DNA from: Bacteroides sp. CAG:927
Lineage (GTDB): Bacteria; Bacteroidota; Bacteroidia; Bacteroidales; Muribaculaceae
Direction of reading: 5' to 3'
Assembly (NCBI GenBank): GCA_000431155.1
Contig: HF985648.1
Location: 57,121-79,531, forward strand
DNA: 22,411 nt
Shown: positions 1-7,964 of the stretch, piece after piece
How the letters are laid out: the number at the start of each line of letters is the position of its first letter
Numbering within the stretch: position 1 is the first letter of the stretch
Made by a program: the position numbers and the translations under genes
The notes under the pieces: model-generated
What the model saw: the letters and a program-made list of their open reading frames with translations, nothing else
The model's database searches: none
What the model was told of the DNA's origin: nothing

Positions 1-867
1 TGGAGCGCAAATTACGAGAATAAACTAATTGAAATTTGCCATAGAATCAGCAATGGCAATATGCCAGACCTTACGGACTTTCCATCAATTAAATTCGGAA
101 TAGAAAGTGCCATGTCACAGTTAAACAACATCAAAACCCGATGGCATAAGGGTGAATTGTCAATAATCATTAACGGACTCGTGTGGATGGGTACGCAAGA
201 TGAGATGCTGCATCGTGTAGAAGAGAAATTAAATCTGGGATTTAAGTGCATTAAGCTGAAAATAGGAGGCATAGATTTCAACCGCGAACTGGAGATATTG
301 GCGGCTATAAGATCTCAATATTCCCGTGCACAAATTGAATTGAGACTTGATGCTAACGGTGCTTTTCAGCCACATAATGCATTAGAGAAACTTGATCAGT
401 TGGCAAAATACGACATACACTCCATTGAGCAACCCATAAGACAGGGGCAATGGCAAAAAATGAGTGAAATATGCAAAAAATCACCCATACCAATAGCCCT
501 TGACGAAGAATTGATTGGCATTAAGCAACGTACTCAAAAGGAAGCCCTGTTGAAGGCCATTCACCCTCAATACATCATACTCAAACCCACTTTATGTGGC
601 GGGTTAAGCGGTAGCGACGAATGGATTGAACTTGCTCGTTACTATGGCATAAACTGGTGGGCGACATCCGCGCTTGAAAGCAATGTGGGCCTTGATGCAA
701 TCGCCAATTGGGTCTCGGATTACAATCCTGAAATGCCTCAGGGCCTTGGAACAGGAGCGCTGTACACCAACAACATTCCGTCTCCATTAACTTTGGTAGG
801 GGAGAACCTTTCGTATGACGCAAATGGATGTTGGGATTATAGTCAACTTAATTGGGTAAAAGCATAA
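1..867 (+). CDS. menC: o-succinylbenzoate synthase MenC, 5'-partial
   Basis: MenC dehydrates SHCHC to o-succinylbenzoate in cytoplasmic menaquinone synthesis. The frame is open from base 1, so the gene runs off the left edge; 288 residues are visible and an N-terminal piece of the capping domain is missing. Counting from the first visible codon, the enolase-superfamily barrel shows the KxK pair in IKLKIG (K85, K87), the metal ligands in LDANG (D117), EQP (E143) and LDEE (D168), and the second catalytic lysine in ILKPT (K195). This is the complete muconate-lactonizing/OSBS active-site set. An ATG at 61 is internal, not the true start, because homologous sequence continues upstream of it. The stop overlaps the next start (TAATG), and that neighbour is a MenE-like ligase, which supports OSBS activity over another enolase-superfamily reaction. 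Confidence 0.9.
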   Translation, partial: WSANYENKLIEICHRISNGNMPDLTDFPSIKFGIESAMSQLNNIKTRWHKGELSIIINGLVWMGTQDEMLHRVEEKLNLGFKCIKLKIGGIDFNRELEILAAIRSQYSRAQIELRLDANGAFQPHNALEKLDQLAKYDIHSIEQPIRQGQWQKMSEICKKSPIPIALDEELIGIKQRTQKEALLKAIHPQYIILKPTLCGGLSGSDEWIELARYYGINWWATSALESNVGLDAIANWVSDYNPEMPQGLGTGALYTNNIPSPLTLVGENLSYDANGCWDYSQLNWVKA

Positions 868-1826
868 TGGCTATTTACGACCTAACCGGCACTGCTGCCG
901 GATTCATAAACGAATGGGAATCTGCTTCACCAACCGTCACTGCCCATACATCAGGCTCTACCGGCGCGCCTAAGCAAGTGCAGCTAAAAAAAACCGACAT
1001 GGAAGTGTCAGCAAAGGCCACTTGCAAATTCTTCGGAATAAGCAGCAACAGCCATCTGCTTTTACCGATTTCTGTTGATTATATTGCCGGTAAAATGATG
1101 ATTGTGCGTGCTATAGTTTCAGGAGCCGATTTGACGGTCTTACGGCCAGGCAATGACATATTATGCGGAGTGGAGATTCCGACAGATACTGATTTGGTTG
1201 CAATTGTGCCGTCTCAGATACCATCGTTGATACAAGAATCGTGGTCGCATAAGTTCAAGCATGTCATAGTAGGCGGAGCACCAATGTCATCTCAACAGCA
1301 ACAAGCGTTGGTTGATGCAGGCATTAATGCTTGGGCTACATACGGCATGACGGAGACATGCAGTCATGTGGCGCTACGACATATCTCAAGCGAATATTAC
1401 GAAGCATTGCCGGGATTCAAATTCTCAGTTGACAGCCGAGGATGCCTTACAATCAACAGTGATAAAATGTCGTTTGTATCATTGCAGACCAATGACAAAG
1501 TCAACCTTATATCTGACATAAAATTTCAATGGCTTGGACGTTATGACAATGTAATCAACTCCGGAGGGATTAAAATCCATCCCGAAGAAGATGAGGCAAT
1601 CCTCGCCAATGTAATACCTGTACCTTTTTACATAAGTTCTATGCCTCATAGCAAATGGGGTGCAGTTCCTATTTTGGTCCTTGAAGGCACGGACAACGGT
1701 AAAGCTGCAGAATATATCAAATACGCAGCTCTGTTGCTTCAAAAATATCACACGCCCAAATCCGCCATTTGGCTTCCTAAATTCGAGCGTACAACATCCG
1801 GTAAAATCAAACGAAAAAAATTCTGA
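867..1826 (+). CDS. menE: o-succinylbenzoate-CoA ligase MenE-like (AMP-binding enzyme)
   Basis: This adenylate-forming enzyme would activate o-succinylbenzoate to OSB-CoA, the step after MenC. From the ATG at 867 it is 319 residues. Visible motifs in order are the P-loop TSGSTGAPK (28-36), the adenylate motif YGMTET (159-164), the hinge GRYDNVINSGGIKIHPEE (224-241) and the C-terminal catalytic lysine in TTSGKIKR (K313). At 319 residues it is much shorter than the roughly 450-500 residues of Bacillus or Escherichia MenE; the N-terminal subdomain is nearly absent, a compact form I associate with Bacteroidetes. The reading frame also opens at a TTG at 852, but the ATG that shares a base with the menC stop is the better start. 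Translational coupling to menC is likely. Confidence 0.87.
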   Translation: MAIYDLTGTAAGFINEWESASPTVTAHTSGSTGAPKQVQLKKTDMEVSAKATCKFFGISSNSHLLLPISVDYIAGKMMIVRAIVSGADLTVLRPGNDILCGVEIPTDTDLVAIVPSQIPSLIQESWSHKFKHVIVGGAPMSSQQQQALVDAGINAWATYGMTETCSHVALRHISSEYYEALPGFKFSVDSRGCLTINSDKMSFVSLQTNDKVNLISDIKFQWLGRYDNVINSGGIKIHPEEDEAILANVIPVPFYISSMPHSKWGAVPILVLEGTDNGKAAEYIKYAALLLQKYHTPKSAIWLPKFERTTSGKIKRKKF

Positions 1827-2627
1827 ATGAATCTTATTACACTTAAATCGCTTGACTCCCATCCACTCGCCGCGATATTTGCAAAACTTACTGAAGCGCA
1901 ACTGCGCCAAAGCATAGAATCGGAATACGGATTGTTCATAGCCGAAAGTCCGAAAGTGATAAAAGTGGCTTTTGAAACCGGCTACCGTCCAATGGCGTTA
2001 CTTTGTGAACGCAAGCATATTTTGGGTGATGCAGCTGAGATTATCAGCATGTGCAAAGACATTCCGGTGCTTACGGGTGAGCGTGAACTGCTTACTGCAA
2101 TTACCGGCTATAAACTCACACGTGGAGTGCTGTGTGCAATGCATAGACCTGAAATGATTCCGGTGGGGAAAATATGCCAAGGTGCGGGAAGGGTAGTGGT
2201 AATAGATTCCGTTACCGATACCACCAACATAGGAGCTATATTCCGGTCAGCCGCTGCGCTTGGCATAGACGCTGTACTGCTGACTCGTACTTCCTGTGAC
2301 CCTCTAAACAGACGGTCAATACGTGTGAGTATGGGAAGTGTATTCCTTGTACCATGGACATGGATTGACAATATCGGTGAATTGTCAAATCTTGGCTTTA
2401 AAACAGCTGCAATGGCATTGACTGATAATTCTATAAGCATTGACAATCCGATATTGCGAGCAGAAAACAAACTTGCTATAATCATGGGCACTGAAGGTGA
2501 TGGGCTCTCTCAAAAAGTAATTGATGAGGCGGATTACGTAGTAAAGATTCCTATGAGTCATCATGTTGATTCCTTGAATGTGGCTGCTGCAGCTGCCGTA
2601 GCGTTTTGGGAATTGAAAAAACAATAA
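1827..2627 (+). CDS. TrmH/SpoU-family RNA 2'-O-ribose methyltransferase
   Basis: A 266-residue SAM-dependent rRNA or tRNA 2'-O-methyltransferase of the SPOUT (trefoil-knot) superfamily. The N-terminal ~110 residues match the substrate-binding region of the 23S rRNA RlmB/TsnR-like branch. The catalytic domain carries motif 1 NIGAIFRSAAALG (134-146, with the conserved Asn and Arg), motif 2 AIIMGTEGDGL (217-227) and motif 3 IPMSHHVDSLNVAAAAAV (241-258, ending in the SLNVA signature). The ATG follows the menE stop with no gap, so it is co-transcribed with the menaquinone genes although its function is unrelated. The exact modified nucleotide cannot be read from the sequence. Confidence 0.88.
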   Translation: MNLITLKSLDSHPLAAIFAKLTEAQLRQSIESEYGLFIAESPKVIKVAFETGYRPMALLCERKHILGDAAEIISMCKDIPVLTGERELLTAITGYKLTRGVLCAMHRPEMIPVGKICQGAGRVVVIDSVTDTTNIGAIFRSAAALGIDAVLLTRTSCDPLNRRSIRVSMGSVFLVPWTWIDNIGELSNLGFKTAAMALTDNSISIDNPILRAENKLAIIMGTEGDGLSQKVIDEADYVVKIPMSHHVDSLNVAAAAAVAFWELKKQ

Positions 2628-2641
2628 ATGCCATGATGTCA

Positions 2642-2667
2642 AAACACCTTTTATAGCATTGGTGTTT
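2642..2667. other. weak inverted repeat between methyltransferase and ClC genes
   Basis: AAACACC and GGTGTTT form a 7-bp stem with a 12-base loop in the 47-base gap. It has no U-tract, so it is not a convincing terminator; it may be a weak attenuator or chance. Confidence 0.3.
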
Positions 2668-2674
2668 AGATAAT

Positions 2675-3979
2675 ATGGATGTCGTTTCAAAACACTCATC
2701 AATATTTGCACGCTTGAGAGCCATAAGTTCCCGACCCGGAAAATTGTACCTTTCAGCTTTCATAATAGGGCTGATTTCCGGAGGCCTTGCTTTTGTACTC
2801 AAACGCATGATTGCCGCTTTATCCATGCTCATGACCCAAAATGTTGAAGTGAGTACGGGCAATTGGATTTATATAATTCTCCCGGTAATCGGCATATTGT
2901 TGGCCGCTATCTTTCAGCGATATGTAGTTCATCAAAAGTTGAGTCATGGTGTTGAGCAATTGCAACATAATCTCGCCAACCATAATCCTGTTTTATCGCC
3001 AAAACTTGTGTTCAGCCCCATTATTGCCAACACTTTCTCACTGGGGTTTGGAGGCAGTGCGGGAGCCGAAGGACCTATTGCCTACACCGGAGCTGCAGTG
3101 GGAAGTAATCTGGGAAGATTATTCGGATTTTCAAACAATACACTAATTACACTTGTGGCCTGCGGAGCAGGAGCCGGAATAGCCGGCATCTTTATAGCCC
3201 CAATTGGAGGTATTATGTTTGCGTTGGAAATTTTGCAAATAGCTTTTACCACAACCGGGGTTATAGCTTTGGTCATAGCATGTTCCACTGCCGGCCTTAC
3301 GACATTCATATGCACCGGGTTCAATGTAAACATTGATTTTTCCTGTCACGCACCATTTGATCCTTCAATTTTAATTTGGGTCATACCGCTTGGCGTGATA
3401 TGTGGACTATATTCGGTTTACTACTCTTTGATAATGCGCAAAGTTAGAGAGTACCTTACCGCAATCCCCAACCATTGGGTAAAAAACATTATTGCGGGAC
3501 TGACAATCGGAGTGCTTATATTTGTTTTCCCGCCATTGTATGGTGAAGGCTATGGAATCGTTTCCGATATAATCAACAATCATTATACCACAATCGCCAA
3601 TACCAGCATATGCTATTTTGCGACCCGGAGTGCCTCAATGTTAGTACTATATGCTTTTGGCATAATGATGCTTAAAGCATTTGCAACTTCAAGCACCAAT
3701 AGCGGCGGCGGTGTGGCCGGAGATTTCGCACCGACATTGTTTGCCGGTGCAGTCGTAGGACTTGTTTTTGCACAGAGCATCAATATTTTGTTTGGTATGA
3801 CTTTACCCGTTGGCACTCTTGCATTTATCGGGATGGCCGGAGTAATGGCAGGCACAGCAAAAGCCCCGTTAATGGCTATGTTTCTTGTGGCAGAAACCAC
3901 CGGTGTTATGGATATGCTGTTGCCATTGGCAATAGTGAGTGTATTATCTTATGGAATCGTCAGATTGTTCAAACAATAA
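2675..3979 (+). CDS. ClC-family chloride channel/transporter
   Basis: A 434-residue polytopic membrane protein of the voltage-gated chloride channel/antiporter family, without C-terminal CBS domains. The selectivity-filter motif GSAGAEGP (127-134) holds the gating glutamate E132, matching GREGP of the Escherichia ClC-ec1 protein. The first filter motif, usually GSGIP or GHGVP, reads SHGVE here (90-94). The later anion-binding motif is GGGVAGDFAPTLF. In the helix after APIGGIMF the motif is FALEIL; aligned to FIIEEM of ClC-ec1, the internal proton glutamate (E203 there) is isoleucine (I186). That raises the possibility of altered proton coupling. The start is the only in-frame ATG near the helix onset; no Shine-Dalgarno sequence is seen, as is usual in this phylum. 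Confidence 0.9.
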   Translation: MDVVSKHSSIFARLRAISSRPGKLYLSAFIIGLISGGLAFVLKRMIAALSMLMTQNVEVSTGNWIYIILPVIGILLAAIFQRYVVHQKLSHGVEQLQHNLANHNPVLSPKLVFSPIIANTFSLGFGGSAGAEGPIAYTGAAVGSNLGRLFGFSNNTLITLVACGAGAGIAGIFIAPIGGIMFALEILQIAFTTTGVIALVIACSTAGLTTFICTGFNVNIDFSCHAPFDPSILIWVIPLGVICGLYSVYYSLIMRKVREYLTAIPNHWVKNIIAGLTIGVLIFVFPPLYGEGYGIVSDIINNHYTTIANTSICYFATRSASMLVLYAFGIMMLKAFATSSTNSGGGVAGDFAPTLFAGAVVGLVFAQSINILFGMTLPVGTLAFIGMAGVMAGTAKAPLMAMFLVAETTGVMDMLLPLAIVSVLSYGIVRLFKQ

Positions 3980-3995
3980 AAAATGGCTAATTTTG
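3965..3995 (+). promoter_or_regulatory. promoter for queA
   Basis: A -33 TTG at 3965-3967 and an exact -7 TAATTTTG at 3988-3995 are separated by 20 bases, the Bacteroidetes arrangement. The -33 box lies in the last codons of the ClC gene. Transcription would start near 3999-4002, giving a leader of about 15 bases to the queA ATG. Confidence 0.6.
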
Positions 3996-4014
3996 TCGGA
4001 GAAAATTTCAAGCA

Positions 4015-5220
4015 ATGAATATAACCGACATAAGGATTGAGGATTTTAACTATCCATTACCCGATTCAAAAATAGCCAAATACCCTCTTGCCTACCGAGA
4101 TGAATGTCTGCTTTTGGTCAGGCATGCCAATGGAGAGATCGGCAAACATGTTTTCAAAGAACTACCGGACTTGTTGCCCCAAAACGCAATGCTCGTATAT
4201 AATAATACGCGAGTTATCAATGCCCGATTGAGAATGACAAAACCAAGCGGAGCCGCAATTGAGATTTTTTGCCTTGAACCGGTTAATCCGTCTGATTATG
4301 CTTTGGCGTTTGCACAAACGGAAAAATGTGCATGGTTATGTTTTGTAGGCAATAGCAAAAGATGGAAAAACGGTTCATTGGAATTACCGTTGACCATTGA
4401 CAACAAAAACATAATACTTACTGCCACTCGGCTGGAAAAACAAGATAACGCATCAATAGTAGAATTCAGTTGGAATTGCAAGGATGTCACTTTTTCTCAA
4501 ATCATTGAGCATGCCGGGGAAATCCCCATTCCTCCTTATCTTAACCGTGCTACAGAAACATCCGACGCCAAGGATTACCAAACTGTCTTTTCTCATATTG
4601 AAGGTTCAGTAGCTGCACCTACAGCCGGACTTCATTTCACAGACAAGGTGTTATCTGATATTGACAATCGTAACATTCCCAGAAGAGAGCTGACACTTCA
4701 TGTTGGGGCCGGAACATTTCAGCCGGTGAAATCTGACACAATCGGTGAGCACCTGATGCACAGCGAATTCATATCTGTACCCAAAGCGTTGATTGAAGAA
4801 CTTGCATCCACTGATCGACAAGTTTTTGCTGTAGGTACAACCTCGGTTCGCACTCTTGAAAGCCTTTACCATATAGGATGCATGATTACTCAGGGACTTG
4901 ACTTCTCGGAAGTGCCGCAATGGTATCCATATTCTCCCACACATCCCCGCCTTACCATGCAGCAGTCAATGGCAACTATAGCCAAATATCTCACGCAAAA
5001 AAATTTCAACACACTCATCGCTTCCACACGGATAATGATAGCTCCGGGATACGAGTATAAAGTAGTGCAGGGGATGATAACAAATTTCCACCAGCCTCAG
5101 AGCACTCTGCTTTTGCTTGTGTCAGCGTTCACTAAAGGCGACTGGAGAGCCATGTATGAGTATGCTCTTGACAACGGATTCAGATTTCTCAGCTACGGGG
5201 ATGCATGCCTTCTGCTGTGA
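4015..5220 (+). CDS. queA: S-adenosylmethionine:tRNA ribosyltransferase-isomerase QueA (long form)
   Basis: QueA transfers and isomerises the ribosyl group of SAM onto 7-aminomethyl-7-deazaguanine in tRNA, giving epoxyqueuosine at position 34. The 401 residues show the family signatures YNNTRVINARL (62-72), GEIPIPPY (168-175), APTAGLHF (201-208), GTTSVRTLE (274-282) and TNFHQPQSTLLLL (356-368), with YGDACLL close to the end. Most QueA proteins are about 340-360 residues; the extra length here sits mainly in the first half and around 283-335. Long forms occur in Bacteroidetes, sometimes beside a second standard-length paralog, so this may be one of two copies. It has its own promoter inside the upstream gene and is 141 bases from parA. 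Confidence 0.9.
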   Translation: MNITDIRIEDFNYPLPDSKIAKYPLAYRDECLLLVRHANGEIGKHVFKELPDLLPQNAMLVYNNTRVINARLRMTKPSGAAIEIFCLEPVNPSDYALAFAQTEKCAWLCFVGNSKRWKNGSLELPLTIDNKNIILTATRLEKQDNASIVEFSWNCKDVTFSQIIEHAGEIPIPPYLNRATETSDAKDYQTVFSHIEGSVAAPTAGLHFTDKVLSDIDNRNIPRRELTLHVGAGTFQPVKSDTIGEHLMHSEFISVPKALIEELASTDRQVFAVGTTSVRTLESLYHIGCMITQGLDFSEVPQWYPYSPTHPRLTMQQSMATIAKYLTQKNFNTLIASTRIMIAPGYEYKVVQGMITNFHQPQSTLLLLVSAFTKGDWRAMYEYALDNGFRFLSYGDACLLL

Positions 5221-5302
5221 AACACTTTCGGCATTGTTCCACGAAGTTATTAACAAAGGCCGTCAGTTATAAACAATTTAAACTGATTTGACATTTCTAC
5301 AC

Positions 5303-5333
5303 TTTGCAGATAGCATAAAAATCAATTACTTTG
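5303..5333 (+). promoter_or_regulatory. promoter for parA
   Basis: TTTG at 5303-5306 and TTACTTTG at 5326-5333 (one base off TAnnTTTG) are 19 bases apart. The predicted start near 5337-5340 gives a leader of about 22-25 bases to the ATG at 5362. Confidence 0.5.
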
Positions 5334-5361
5334 CAGTTGTAAATCCACATTACAACAACCT

Positions 5362-6144
5362 ATGGGCAAAATAATTGCAATAGCTAATCAAAAAGGCGGA
5401 GTGGGCAAAACCACTACCACTATCAATCTCGGAGCTTCACTTGCCATGGAAGGCAAAAAAGTGCTGATAATTGACGCAGACCCGCAGGCAAACGCCACAT
5501 CAGGTTATGGCATCAATCCCGAAAGCATGACATCTTCCATTTATGAATGTCTGGCAGATGATTATCCTCTTGACGGTTCTCAAGTGCCTACATGCGTGAA
5601 AGGGCTTGACCTTATCGGCTCACGAATTGATCTTGCAGGCGCAGAACTTGAACTAATAAATCGCCCGAACCGCGAAAAAGTGCTTGCAAATCTTCTACAA
5701 GGAATCTCAGATAAATACGATTATATTCTTATTGACTGTTCTCCTTCTTTAGGGCTCATAACAGTAAACGCACTGACTGCAGCAAACTCGGTAATAATTC
5801 CTGTACAGGCAGAATATTTCGCATTGGAAGGAATCAGTAAATTAATCAACACCATACGCATCATAAAGCCTAAGCTTAATCCGGGGCTTGAAATCGAAGG
5901 ATTCCTGCTCACCATGTATGACGCCCGTCTGCGCCTTGCCAATCAAATCTATGAGGAACTTAAGGGGCATTTCGGCGATATGGTATTCACAACGGTGATT
6001 CCACGAAACATTCGTCTCAGTGAGGCTCCTTCTCATGGACTTCCGGCTATATTATATGACCCTGAGAGCCGTGGAGCCACTTCACATGTAATGCTCGCAA
6101 GAGAGATTATATCCCGCCACAAAAAGCACAAACTCCATTCCTAA
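5362..6144 (+). CDS. parA: chromosome-partitioning ATPase ParA (Soj)
   Basis: A 260-residue deviant-Walker ATPase that binds nucleoid DNA non-specifically as an ATP dimer and is released by ParB, driving origin segregation. The deviant Walker A is QKGGVGKTT (10-18) with the signature lysine K11; the switch-like DADPQ is at 38-42 and Walker B YILIDCSPSLG at 121-131. The protein starts directly at the ATPase fold with no N-terminal DNA-binding domain, which is the chromosomal Soj type, not the plasmid P1 ParA type. parB follows 12 bases downstream. Confidence 0.95.
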   Translation: MGKIIAIANQKGGVGKTTTTINLGASLAMEGKKVLIIDADPQANATSGYGINPESMTSSIYECLADDYPLDGSQVPTCVKGLDLIGSRIDLAGAELELINRPNREKVLANLLQGISDKYDYILIDCSPSLGLITVNALTAANSVIIPVQAEYFALEGISKLINTIRIIKPKLNPGLEIEGFLLTMYDARLRLANQIYEELKGHFGDMVFTTVIPRNIRLSEAPSHGLPAILYDPESRGATSHVMLAREIISRHKKHKLHS

Positions 6145-6156
6145 CAAATTGAAACT

Positions 6157-7038
6157 ATGAATCCAAGACGCAACGCACTCGGCAGAGGCCTTGACTCACT
6201 CATATCTATGGATGATGTGCCCGCACGCGGTTCATCTGCCATTAATGAAATTGATATAAATCTCATAGCACCCAATCCTGACCAACCGCGTACCACATTT
6301 GATGAAGAAGCACTGGATGAACTTGCTGCATCAATAAAAGAACTTGGCATCATACAACCGCTCTCTCTTCGCAAGGTAGCCCCAAACTCATACCAAATTA
6401 TCGCGGGAGAACGACGCTACAGAGCTGCTAAATTGGCAGGATTAACAACCGTACCCGCGTATATACGCACTGCATCCGACAGTGAACTTACCGAAATGGC
6501 CCTCATTGAGAATATTCAGCGTGAGGACCTTAACGCTATTGAAATAGCTCTTACGTTCAAGAAGCTTATTGACCAATACAATCTCACTCAGGAGCGACTG
6601 AGCGAAAGAATAGGCAAGAAACGCGCCACCGTTGCTAATTTTCTTCGTCTCCTGCATCTTCCGGCTGAAGTGCAGCTCGGACTTCGCGACCGTCGCGTAG
6701 ATATGGGCCATGCGCGTGCTCTGCTGTCAATAGACAATCCCACCGACCAGCTGAAACTATACACAAGAATAATAAAGGAAGGACTTTCCGTAAGAAAAGT
6801 TGAAGATCTTGCCAAAGCTATGAGAGTGCAGGAAGAGAAGCAACCCAAAACTGTATCTCCGGTCTCGGTAAAGGATTATGAGATTCTTCGCAATCATCTT
6901 TCATCGCGATTTAAAACAGATGTACAATTCTCATGCAACAATTCCGGCAAAGGAAAAATTTCATTTACATTCAAAAATGAGGATGAACTTGCCAGATTAA
7001 TTAGTATCTTTGACAAAATAAAGGGTGAACAAGAATAA
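6157..7038 (+). CDS. parB: chromosome-partitioning protein ParB (Spo0J)
   Basis: A 293-residue ParB that binds parS, hydrolyses CTP and slides as a clamp. The N-terminal ALGRGLDSLI box (7-16) is the segment that stimulates ParA ATPase. The CTPase/ParB-N domain follows, with GERRYRA (84-90) and IENIQREDL (117-125), then a helix-turn-helix around 143-165 (QERLSERIGKKRATVANFL) and a C-terminal dimerisation domain from about 237. All landmarks of a chromosomal ParB are present and the length is normal. It forms an operon with parA. I found no good parS in the window. Confidence 0.95.
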   Translation: MNPRRNALGRGLDSLISMDDVPARGSSAINEIDINLIAPNPDQPRTTFDEEALDELAASIKELGIIQPLSLRKVAPNSYQIIAGERRYRAAKLAGLTTVPAYIRTASDSELTEMALIENIQREDLNAIEIALTFKKLIDQYNLTQERLSERIGKKRATVANFLRLLHLPAEVQLGLRDRRVDMGHARALLSIDNPTDQLKLYTRIIKEGLSVRKVEDLAKAMRVQEEKQPKTVSPVSVKDYEILRNHLSSRFKTDVQFSCNNSGKGKISFTFKNEDELARLISIFDKIKGEQE

Positions 7039-7053
7039 CGCCCTGATGAGTTT

Positions 7054-7080
7054 CTGCCAGAAATGGCAGTCTATTTTATT
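7054..7080 (+). terminator. short hairpin after parB, possible terminator
   Basis: CTGCCA and TGGCAG form a 6-bp stem closed by a GAAA tetraloop, followed by a T-rich run (CTATTTTATT). It is short but compact and could terminate or attenuate transcription between parB and the DUF5683 gene. Confidence 0.45.
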
Positions 7081-7115
7081 GTGTGTTAGTTAGATAACAT
7101 TACACTTACAAACTT

Positions 7116-7949
7116 GTGCGACAAAAGATAGCAATTGGCGGAAATATTACGAAAACGATATGCAGCATAATTATTTTTATGTTGTTATCATCATTTAACA
7201 TTTTTTCTGCCACGCCAAGAAAGCCTGTTCGCCACCAACGCCACCAACCAAAAAATGTACCGGCAAATCTGCCTGACTCCATACCATTGTCCCAGAAACT
7301 TCCTGTTGGGAGCGAAGTCGTGGAAGATGAAATCAAACTGTCCGGCGATTCACTACAAATTACCCCTGTGGATACTGTTGCCGTAGTTAACGCTCCCGGG
7401 TTAAATGCCATATCCGACTCTACATCTACCAAAGCTGATGTCAGAGTGGTGAAAATGTTTAATCCCGATCCTGTCAGAGCAGTGTGGCTCTCAGCATTAT
7501 TCCCCGGCTTGGGACAGATATATAACAGAAAATATTGGAAACTACCTATATTGGTAGCCGGTTACATGGCTCTCGGCTACGGAACATCATGGAACAATGG
7601 TATGCTTCGTGACTACACGCGTGCTTACAGTGACTTGATGGACAATGATCCGGCCACAAGAAGCTACATGGACTTTTTCCCTCCGACAACCAAGGAAGAA
7701 AATCTAAATAAAACCTGGCTCACAGCCACAATGAAAAACCGCAAGGATTTTTACCGCCGCAACCGTGACCTCTGTATTATAGGCATGGTAGGGGTGTACC
7801 TTGTGGCTATGGTGGATGCCTATGTGGACGCCTCTCTCGCCCATTTTGACATCACACCTGACTTGTCGCTTGACTGGGCACCCGCAGTAATTCCCGACAG
7901 CCGCAACAATTTACCCGGAGTGGGATTACAATGGGCTTTAACCTTTTAA
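7116..7949 (+). CDS. DUF5683 family envelope protein
   Basis: A 277-residue protein from a GTG start. The GTG gives a full signal-like N-terminus (basic residues, then the hydrophobic segment TICSIIIFMLLSSFNIFS); an internal ATG at 7179 would cut that in half. A Pro-rich low-complexity stretch (about 30-110) precedes the DUF5683 core starting at NPDPVRAVWLSALFPGLGQ, with a Gly-rich hydrophobic segment LPILVAGYMALGYGTSW and a second one LCIIGMVGVYLVAMVDAY. The core FPGLGQIYNRKYWKLP is the family hallmark. Function is unknown; the conserved place between parB and a lytic transglycosylase gene suggests a role at the cell envelope. The next gene starts 15 bases on, so the two are co-transcribed. 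Confidence 0.82.
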   Translation: MRQKIAIGGNITKTICSIIIFMLLSSFNIFSATPRKPVRHQRHQPKNVPANLPDSIPLSQKLPVGSEVVEDEIKLSGDSLQITPVDTVAVVNAPGLNAISDSTSTKADVRVVKMFNPDPVRAVWLSALFPGLGQIYNRKYWKLPILVAGYMALGYGTSWNNGMLRDYTRAYSDLMDNDPATRSYMDFFPPTTKEENLNKTWLTATMKNRKDFYRRNRDLCIIGMVGVYLVAMVDAYVDASLAHFDITPDLSLDWAPAVIPDSRNNLPGVGLQWALTF

Positions 7950-7964
7950 AAACTGACCTGCATC

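Noticed and set aside
5235..5250. TGTTCCACGAAGTTAT as a parS site upstream of parA
   Set aside because: The left half TGTTCCACG fits parS, but the right half should read TGGAACA and reads AAGTTAT; half a palindrome is not enough.
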